From assembly GCA_017419465.1 (NCBI GenBank), contig JAFOLE010000040.1, forward strand, positions 1 to 14,515: a stretch of 14,515 nt of DNA, read 5' to 3'. The notes beneath the pieces are model-generated. The model worked only from the letters and a program-made list of their open reading frames with translations, did no database searches and had not been told where the DNA came from. Below are positions 1 to 5,925 of the stretch, piece after piece (position 1 is the stretch's first letter; each line of letters opens with the position of its first letter). Source of the stretch: Solobacterium sp. (GTDB taxonomy: Bacteria; Bacillota_I; Bacilli_A; Erysipelotrichales; Erysipelotrichaceae). The translations under genes and the position numbers were made by a program.

Positions 1-2721
1 GAGCTGGTGTGCTTCCGGATAAATCATCTGTTCCTGAAGTATTTCAGAGATGATACGTTCTGCCTGAGTCTCTCCGGATACATCCTTAAAGGTTTCTTCC
101 CGTACGATATGCTTCATCGCATCATAAAGCTCCACAGATCTGCGCATGCCGTTCATCGGTGCATTTGCATAGCCGCATCGTATATGCGTCGTAATTCCGT
201 CACAGAGCAGATATCCTTCTCCCGGCTGCCGGATGCGTGCGGCATCGGGTTTATGAATCATTTCGTTGCTGTCGGCTGAATCCTGTACCTTAAGACAGAT
301 ACGGAATCGGGTATTGGACCAGATCTGTTCATCAACGATCCCTCCCGGTTTCTGTGTCGCAAGAATCATATGAATACCGAGGCTTCGTCCGACACGCGCC
401 ACACTGATGAGGTCCTTCATAACTTCCGGCTGTTCTTTCTTCAGCTCGGCAAACTCGTCCACAATGATAAGTAATGACGCAAGATACGGCAGACCAGATG
501 ATTCGTTCCACATCGACTGATACGAACTGAGATTCATAACCGGTTTTCCGCTCAATTTGCTTAACGAAGAAAACAGGTGTTCGCGCCGCAGGCATTCATT
601 CTGAAACGAAACAAGTGCCCGTTCCGTATCGGATTCATCAAGATTGCTTAATATACCGGCACAGTGATGAACCCTGTACCGCGGATTTGAAAACAGTACG
701 GCAGCCCCTCCTCCTTTAAAATCAACCATTACAAACTGAAATTCCCGCGGACTGTAGTTTATGCACAGACTCAGTAAAAGCGTAATGATAAGTTCACTTT
801 TTCCGCTCCCTGTCATTCCGGCAATCAGACCATGCGGTCCTGCCCCTTTTTCGTTCAGATCAAGCGGAACTGTTTCACCATCATCGCCGAAACCGATATA
901 CGCAGTCAGATGATCCCTTGAACGTTCAGTCTCCCACCGTCCTGCCAGATTCAGACAGCGGATATCAGAACCTCCGTAAAGCTCAAAAAACGAGGATGTT
1001 CTGCCTTTTCTGTCTGATTCATAAGAAACACATGTATGACGGAACAGCCTGATCAGGTCCGGAACCGAAACGGAACAGATATTATCACACCGGCATGATT
1101 GTGAACCGTTCTGTGAATTTATCTGTCCGGGATTTCCCAAAACAATATGAAGCTGTGTTTCCGGAAGAACCGGTGCGGATCCACATGGATAGAGAATCGT
1201 GCAGTCACGGTCCTGAAATACAGAGCAGAGCGATTCCTTCATGCAGATAATCAGAAGCCTGGTGTTGTCCGAGTCCTCAATCAGACTGGAGATCTCCGCC
1301 GCTTCACTGATGGTGGATGCGATGCTTCGCTGCCCGTGGCCATTCGATACATGCGGCAGTTCACAGATCCACGTATTTTCCGCAACGATTTCATGCGGAA
1401 CCAGGAATACAACATGCAGTACATCCGGACCGTGATAAAACAGAAGCTGAAATAACAGGCCAATCAGATAATCCCGATATTCCGGCGCATAAGAAACAGA
1501 AATATACCTGCAGCTGTTCAGTCTTACAAGAACCGGCATAGTCTGAACAGCAGTTCTGGATCTTACGGCTTCGATCATTTCAGGAATCGGATCATTTACA
1601 GGACTTTTGAAGTTTTGATTCAGCCGAACATCACATGTGACCTCTCCGGTTCCGATACGGATACAGAAACTGTCCGGTTGATCCGGAAGCGCCCTCCACA
1701 GCTGGTCCGGATCGGCAAAGTTCAACGGAAACCGGTTATTTAAAAACATAATGTATTCCGATTCCGCAGAAAGAATCTCTTCCTTCAGAGAATGCATATA
1801 TTCCTCATACTCTGACTGTCTTCGCCGCAGCTGTCGTTTTTCATTGCGGTAATCATAGATTCGCTGAAGCGGATTCCACAGCAATGCGGAAAGGACCATG
1901 ACGGATGGAAGCAGAATCATCGGAAGCAGTTCCTGTACGGAACGTCCGCTGAGCCAGCCGTTATAAGCACTCATAAGGCCGGCAGTAAGAGAGGCAGACG
2001 ACATCATTAATGCAGGTCCCATGACAAAAACAAGCGGCCGCTTCCGGTTGGTTTCCGCAGGCAGGGGCTCCCGGAGCTCTGCTTCATAATGAAACGGTTC
2101 ATACGATATCTGATATGAGCGATGCAGATACTGCATGACCGACACCGGCTGCAGCTGCTGTTCTGACAAGACTGCCGGTTCAAGCCTGCAGTATGTATTG
2201 CTGGCGGAAGATACTGCCAGAAATGATTCGCACAGAATAATCTGAACGTTCAGAACCCGGAATCGTTCGCCAAAGGAATAGGAAGAGTTTGAAACAACAC
2301 GTCCTGACAGATCTCCCATTCCGCTGTCTGTCTGATCTATGACACGCATATTGCGAGCATCAATGAGAAACTGACGCGGTTTCAGATTGATATCCTGTAC
2401 ATAAATGTCATCATCAATTGCACTTCCGATCGACAGGAATCCCGTTTTCCATGTATAGTGATGAAATTCGCCGTATCCTCTGTCATACATTGACCAATAG
2501 ACTGTCGCCGTTTCGCCGGTTTTCTGATCTTCGATTTCTGTAACCGACTGATGTTCAATCTGCGGATGACGGATATAAGTACAGCCGTACGGGAGCTTCA
2601 TATGATAAACTCCGCCGGCTTGATAAATACTGCACTCCTGGTGCAGTAATTCAATCATTACACGTCGTTCATGAAGCAGGACCGCCTGCCGGCGGTCCTG
2701 TTCTGCAATCCAGCCAATCAT
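1..2721 (-). CDS. essC: EssC-type FtsK/SpoIIIE ATPase of type VII secretion, 3' end cut by the window edge
   Basis: This is the N-terminal 907 codons of a membrane-anchored motor ATPase that drives export of WXG100 proteins. The frame is open from the ATG to the left edge. Visible parts in order: an FHA-like beta region (about residues 90-180); two membrane helices (about 229-252 and 265-283); a charged stalk and degenerate domain (285-610); and a first true ATPase domain. That domain has Walker A GMTGSGKS at 635-642, VDFKGGG shortly after, Walker B LLIIVDEFAEL with D755-E756, RVGRSLGIHMILATQKPGG with Q790, and IWSNTRFRICLKVQDSADS. These closely follow the EssC consensus. Staphylococcal EssC is about 1480 residues with further ATPase domains, so about 40% is probably missing to the left. 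The ATG overlaps the upstream stop as ATGA and has no Shine-Dalgarno, which suggests translational coupling. The family assignment is firm; the membership of the complete system is inferred. Confidence 0.92.
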   Translation of the reverse strand, partial: MIGWIAEQDRRQAVLLHERRVMIELLHQECSIYQAGGVYHMKLPYGCTYIRHPQIEHQSVTEIEDQKTGETATVYWSMYDRGYGEFHHYTWKTGFLSIGSAIDDDIYVQDINLKPRQFLIDARNMRVIDQTDSGMGDLSGRVVSNSSYSFGERFRVLNVQIILCESFLAVSSASNTYCRLEPAVLSEQQLQPVSVMQYLHRSYQISYEPFHYEAELREPLPAETNRKRPLVFVMGPALMMSSASLTAGLMSAYNGWLSGRSVQELLPMILLPSVMVLSALLWNPLQRIYDYRNEKRQLRRRQSEYEEYMHSLKEEILSAESEYIMFLNNRFPLNFADPDQLWRALPDQPDSFCIRIGTGEVTCDVRLNQNFKSPVNDPIPEMIEAVRSRTAVQTMPVLVRLNSCRYISVSYAPEYRDYLIGLLFQLLFYHGPDVLHVVFLVPHEIVAENTWICELPHVSNGHGQRSIASTISEAAEISSLIEDSDNTRLLIICMKESLCSVFQDRDCTILYPCGSAPVLPETQLHIVLGNPGQINSQNGSQSCRCDNICSVSVPDLIRLFRHTCVSYESDRKGRTSSFFELYGGSDIRCLNLAGRWETERSRDHLTAYIGFGDDGETVPLDLNEKGAGPHGLIAGMTGSGKSELIITLLLSLCINYSPREFQFVMVDFKGGGAAVLFSNPRYRVHHCAGILSNLDESDTERALVSFQNECLRREHLFSSLSKLSGKPVMNLSSYQSMWNESSGLPYLASLLIIVDEFAELKKEQPEVMKDLISVARVGRSLGIHMILATQKPGGIVDEQIWSNTRFRICLKVQDSADSNEMIHKPDAARIRQPGEGYLLCDGITTHIRCGYANAPMNGMRRSVELYDAMKHIVREETFKDVSGETQAERIISEILQEQMIYPEAHQL

Positions 2722-4835
2722 GCTTTATGCCGTACCAGCACCGAACAGCTGATTTCATATTTTCGGTCAGAAGTACGGATATGAATGATGGAAGATCCTT
2801 CCGTCTTTCCCGTTACGGCAAGACCGGATGTTTCCGCAACTCCCGGATTATCCGATGTGAGTACAAGATCCTTCACCGCATACCCTTTCGGCAATGCACG
2901 GATCTGAATGGATTTTGTTTCGCCTGGATCCAGAATCATTGAGTAATCAGTAATCCGAATCTGATCACTCTCAACGACCGGACCGCTGTCTTTTGTCTGC
3001 GGACGGTCTTTTCTTGTGCATTTGGCAACGCGATGGCCGTTTTCCCAATGGCCGTTCAATCCCGGAATCATCTCTCCGTTATCCTCAGTCACAAGCATCA
3101 GAACACCGGACAGACCTGCCCGACCGGCCAGAGTGTCAGGAGAATTAAACCGGATACCGACGGTCTTAAACGCTGTAATATCCGTGCAGCTGAACACATT
3201 CTCATTTCCATCGGACAGATCATCAATCAGATCCGATGGAATTCCATCAGCATGTAAGACAGAATGATTGTTCTGACTGTCATACAGATGTACCTGTGCA
3301 TCCGCCTTTGCTTTTGCGCCGGCTTCTGTCTTCATATCGGCAATTGTCATGCCTGCAAGTTTCATTGCCATTTTTACCCCTCCCAGCAGTGAAGTATCTG
3401 CCTGCAGAAACGCCTTTGCGTCCATGTCGGAATGCCCGATTCTGCGCAGATGACCATCTCTGATTTCCATACCGATGCAGTTATCCTGACTGAGCGCAAG
3501 CTGTGCCTTACCGGTTGCCCGAATCGTAAGTTCCAGCTGCATCAATACACTCAACAGCGGCTGTGACGGTACGGGGATCTCAATTTTCGCCAGCGGAAGT
3601 GTAATATCCGCCGGATCGGCATGTTCCTGAAACAGATTACGGATGGTCCCGAGAAAGTTTCCCGGTTCCACCTTCGAAAAATCTCCATACAGTTTTTTGT
3701 AAGAATCAATCGATGCGCCGAGATTTTCAGCGCTCTGAAATTCCATCGTGAAATAGCCGTCCTGTATGGTCCCGTTTTCGGTCTTCCAGCGATAGGACGG
3801 TTTTACCGACGAAATCATCAGATTTCCGAATACCTCAAGTCCGTTTTTCGTCTTCCGTTTTACTTCGGCTTTTATGCCTGTTGCACTGACGGAATAGGAA
3901 ATATGATATCCGTTAATTTCGTGGGTCTTTTCATAACCGGATGAACGTACTGTGGCCGGTGATGCGAATTCCAGTGAACTTTCGGCATCCTGAATGACGG
4001 TTTCGTCAATCGCATCGATGATCTTTGCTTTGGTAAAGTCCACTTCAAAGGTCTCTGCTGTATCGATCGAAGAGAATACCTCTTCTGCCTTTGCGGGTTC
4101 GATGTCCGCATGTATTCCGTCTTCTTTGACCTCCGTCTCTTTGATCCGGTAAACAGTCTCCGGTTGTTCCGGCGTTCCGGTGGTGAAATACTGTCCTTTT
4201 TCAACCGCAGCATCCGGCCTGAATACAGCGGTATTTTCAGTCGGATCCAGCACTTCGGGTTCTTCTTCCGTAAACTCCGCTTCCTCATTGAATTCATACT
4301 CCAGATGCGGATCAAACATGGTTCTGCGGTCGATCTGTTCTGCAATTACGGAAAGACAGTTCAGTGCTTCGGTACGATCGATTGGCTCACGCGGAAGAAA
4401 ACGGTCATGTCTGTCCAGTGACAGCAGTCCATGCGCAACGGATGCGGAAACATGTTTCGGAAACATCGACGAATTAAGATCACGAATGGATACATTGGTA
4501 TCCTGTTTTACATCACGCTCCGAAAGATTCATCAGCGTATATGCGGTCCATTCCCTGGTAAGGACCTGATCCGGATCAAACGGCGCGGTGCCGTCGAGTA
4601 CGCTCCATTCCACCGCTGCCTGTACCGCTTCAAAGTACGGGGATGATTCCGTCACATTGAGGTAATACGGTTCAGAATTATCAGACGATAATAGACCGGC
4701 CTTCTGATCCAGCAGCGTGATCCACTCTCCAAGTGTCATGGTTGCGACAGGCGAAGCTGCACATCCTGACAGAACTGATGCCAGGATGGCAGTTACCGCC
4801 TGCAGGATGACACTATACCTGCATACTCTGTGCAT
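2718..4835 (-). CDS. Secreted lipoprotein with SLH-like and C-terminal Ig-like (Big_2) domains, in a type VII secretion operon
   Basis: A 705-residue predicted lipoprotein of unknown function. The chosen ATG gives a textbook lipoprotein signal: a basic start (MHRVCR), a hydrophobic stretch, and lipobox LSGC with C25 as the lipidated residue. Residues about 34-105 and 108-165 resemble two S-layer-homology repeats (motifs SPYFEAVQAAVEWSVLDG, FDPDQVLTREWTAYTL, then FLPREPIDRTEALNCL). The middle (about 170-615) matches nothing I recognise; it is mixed and partly acidic with beta-like repeats. Residues about 627-705 look like a Big_2 Ig-like domain (LDPGETKSIQI, LTSDNPGVAETSG, GSSIIHIRTSD). There is no C-terminal membrane anchor. 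It overlaps the WXG100 gene upstream by 23 nt and the EssC gene downstream by 4 nt, so it is surely co-expressed with them. A start at 4976 is open but lies deep inside the WXG100 gene and would bury the signal peptide. A role in the cell-wall side of the secretion path is inference. Confidence 0.82.
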   Translation of the reverse strand: MHRVCRYSVILQAVTAILASVLSGCAASPVATMTLGEWITLLDQKAGLLSSDNSEPYYLNVTESSPYFEAVQAAVEWSVLDGTAPFDPDQVLTREWTAYTLMNLSERDVKQDTNVSIRDLNSSMFPKHVSASVAHGLLSLDRHDRFLPREPIDRTEALNCLSVIAEQIDRRTMFDPHLEYEFNEEAEFTEEEPEVLDPTENTAVFRPDAAVEKGQYFTTGTPEQPETVYRIKETEVKEDGIHADIEPAKAEEVFSSIDTAETFEVDFTKAKIIDAIDETVIQDAESSLEFASPATVRSSGYEKTHEINGYHISYSVSATGIKAEVKRKTKNGLEVFGNLMISSVKPSYRWKTENGTIQDGYFTMEFQSAENLGASIDSYKKLYGDFSKVEPGNFLGTIRNLFQEHADPADITLPLAKIEIPVPSQPLLSVLMQLELTIRATGKAQLALSQDNCIGMEIRDGHLRRIGHSDMDAKAFLQADTSLLGGVKMAMKLAGMTIADMKTEAGAKAKADAQVHLYDSQNNHSVLHADGIPSDLIDDLSDGNENVFSCTDITAFKTVGIRFNSPDTLAGRAGLSGVLMLVTEDNGEMIPGLNGHWENGHRVAKCTRKDRPQTKDSGPVVESDQIRITDYSMILDPGETKSIQIRALPKGYAVKDLVLTSDNPGVAETSGLAVTGKTEGSSIIHIRTSDRKYEISCSVLVRHKA

Positions 4836-5112
4836 TGCTGGTAATGGTGGTTTCCAGGGTGTCGTAACTCTCTGCGGTACGGTCAAGGAACGCCGCGTAG
4901 GAATCGATGGTTTCTTTCTCCGTTTCAAATCGGGTCGCAAATACATTAAACTTGGCCCGGATTGCTTCCCCGCCATCCGAAATCCAGGAAACGTTGGTAT
5001 TGTTCATTTCCTTCTTCATTTCGCCGAGCGACTCATACATCTGCTGATTACAGTTCCGGATCCGTGAGGCACACTCCAGTACCTCCGCAAGCGATATTTT
5101 CAGACTATCCAT
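4813..5112 (-). CDS. WXG100-family protein, degenerate WXG (W-I-S) with YxxxE tail
   Basis: A 99-residue protein of the WXG100/ESAT-6 type: small, helical, with a helix-turn-helix hairpin that dimerises and is exported by EssC. The turn carries W43 in VSWISDGG, so the usual glycine of WXG is serine. The C-terminal helix carries YDTLE (Y83 to E87), matching the YxxxD/E signal known from type VII substrates. The start is ATG at 5112 because AAAGGAG lies just upstream (5117-5125) and fills the 13-nt gap after the previous gene. An ATG at 5136 would overlap the previous gene and the ribosome site. The end of the gene overlaps the lipoprotein start by 23 nt. It is the likely partner of the neighbouring 99-residue WXG100 protein. 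Confidence 0.82.
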   Translation of the reverse strand: MDSLKISLAEVLECASRIRNCNQQMYESLGEMKKEMNNTNVSWISDGGEAIRAKFNVFATRFETEKETIDSYAAFLDRTAESYDTLETTITSNAQSMQV

Positions 5113-5116
5113 TCTG

Positions 5117-5125
5117 TTCTCCTTT
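5117..5125 (-). promoter_or_regulatory. Ribosome binding site deciding the start of the second WXG100 gene
   Basis: AAAGGAGAA on the minus strand ends 4 nt before ATG 5112 and lies in the 13-nt gap between the two WXG100 genes. It fixes the start at 5112 and excludes the upstream ATG at 5136. Confidence 0.8.
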
Positions 5126-5425
5126 CTATCGCGCAAGTGCGTTTGCCTGTGAGGTCAGATCATCCTGAACGGCACGGTAAGACTTCGCGGAATTTCGCAG
5201 GAATTCTGCATACTGACTGCAAAGCACACTCATTTCCCTGAAATCGGTCTGAAACTTGGAAATCTGATTTGAAAACGCTGTGTTGTCCTTTCCCTGCCAG
5301 GCGGCTTTCATGGTGTCTACCGCTTCGAATAACGCAGTGTAGGCGCGGACGTAATCCTGATTGGAGTCTTCGATTCTGGAAGCGCTGGCCTCCAGATGCT
5401 CCGGTTCAACTGTTATGGAACGCAT
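5126..5425 (-). CDS. WXG100-family protein with canonical W-Q-G motif
   Basis: A 99-residue WXG100 protein, the first gene of the secretion operon. It has the WXG turn as AAWQGKD (W43-Q-G45) between two amphipathic helices, and ITVEPEHLEASASRIED at the N-terminus is typical of the family. Its C-terminal helix has Y83 (SYRAVQDD), but residue 87 is Q, so the exact YxxxD/E signal is absent. The start at 5425 is supported by a strong Shine-Dalgarno, AAAGGAGGA, at 5435-5443. An in-frame ATG at 5530 would add a hydrophobic leader read from the preceding terminator and is rejected. It probably forms a heterodimer with the next gene product, which has the same length and the same W43 and Y83 positions. 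Whether it is a substrate or a structural helper cannot be told from sequence. Confidence 0.88.
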   Translation of the reverse strand: MRSITVEPEHLEASASRIEDSNQDYVRAYTALFEAVDTMKAAWQGKDNTAFSNQISKFQTDFREMSVLCSQYAEFLRNSAKSYRAVQDDLTSQANALAR

Positions 5426-5434
5426 AAGCTGTGT

Positions 5435-5443
5435 TCCTCCTTT
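5435..5443 (-). promoter_or_regulatory. Strong ribosome binding site of the first WXG100 gene
   Basis: AAAGGAGGA on the minus strand, 9 nt before ATG 5425. It is near-perfect for the 16S anti-Shine-Dalgarno, suggests high expression of this small protein, and fixes the start at 5425. Confidence 0.82.
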
Positions 5444-5510
5444 CTGCATATCTTTTATCGGGACAATCTGAAAATCCCCCGCGCAGTAAGAAAAAAATTT
5501 AAAAACAACG
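5444..5510 (-). other. Intergenic leader of the secretion operon; promoter not clearly visible
   Basis: These bases between the rbfA terminator and the first WXG100 ribosome site must hold the secretion operon promoter if the terminator is efficient. Reading on the minus strand there is an A/T-rich tract (TTTTTAAATTTTTTT), then a GC-rich patch (TGCGCGGGGG), then GATTTTCAGATTGTCCCGA. I find no pair of boxes close to TTGACA and TATAAT at 16-18 nt spacing, so an activator-dependent or alternative-sigma promoter is possible. Confidence 0.4.
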
Positions 5511-5544
5511 AAAAAAAGCACTCCAGACATTCCTGAAGTGCTTT
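5511..5544 (-). terminator. Intrinsic terminator of the rimP-rbfA operon
   Basis: On the minus strand a 12-bp stem (5544-5533 pairing with 5526-5515, one G-T wobble; arms AAAGCACTTCAG and CTGGAGTGCTTT) has a 6-nt loop (GAATGT). The 3' arm runs into a stretch of seven T (5517-5511). It begins 15 nt after the rbfA stop and separates the housekeeping operon from the secretion operon. Confidence 0.92.
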
Positions 5545-5559
5545 GATCAGAATCAGAAT

Positions 5560-5922
5560 TCAGTTTTCTTCGGATCCTTTATCATTTTTGTGGATTTCCG
5601 CAATTAGTTCGTCAATGTGACGGGCATTTTCCTCAGCGGTATCAATTTCAAACTGAAGTTCCGGACATCTGCGGATATCCAGACGCTGGCTGAGTTCGGA
5701 GCGGATGAATCCTTTTGCGCGGTCCAGCGCTGCCATCGCTTCCTTCCGGTTCGTCGCACCGAGGAAGGTTACATAGATTTTGGCATAACTGTGATCGTTG
5801 GTTACCTTTACATCCGTAATCGTCACAAATCCGATATTCGGATCTTTTACATCAAACTGAATGATCTCAGAAAGGTTTTTACGGATAATCCCTTCCAGAC
5901 GTTTCTGTTTAATCGATGACAC
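5560..5922 (-). CDS. rbfA: Ribosome-binding factor A (30S maturation)
   Basis: RbfA, 120 residues, a KH-fold protein that binds the 30S subunit during late 16S rRNA maturation and cold adaptation. Family marks seen: an N-terminal helix (KQKRLEGIIRKNLSEII), DPNIGFVTITDVKVTNDHSYAKIYVTF, and a C-terminal RCPELQFEIDTAEENARHIDELI, equivalent to the usual PxLxFxxD...I..LL end. Length is normal. The start is GTG at 5922, three nt after the infB stop, with GGAGG eight nt upstream inside the infB end. It is the last gene of the operon and is followed by a strong terminator. In many Bacillota truB and ribF follow rbfA; here a secretion operon follows instead. Confidence 0.96.
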   Translation of the reverse strand: MSSIKQKRLEGIIRKNLSEIIQFDVKDPNIGFVTITDVKVTNDHSYAKIYVTFLGATNRKEAMAALDRAKGFIRSELSQRLDIRRCPELQFEIDTAEENARHIDELIAEIHKNDKGSEEN

Positions 5923-5925
5923 GGC

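Noticed and set aside
4836..4976. Longer start (4976) for the lipoprotein
   Set aside because: It would overlap most of the WXG100 gene and place 47 Arg/Pro-rich residues before a perfect lipoprotein signal peptide.
5426..5530. Longer start (5530) for the first WXG100 protein, giving a hydrophobic leader
   Set aside because: It begins inside the rbfA terminator loop, and the strong ribosome site points to ATG 5425.
5511..5544. rbfA terminator hairpin as a bidirectional terminator
   Set aside because: On the plus strand no T-run of note follows, and there is no plus-strand gene upstream to terminate.
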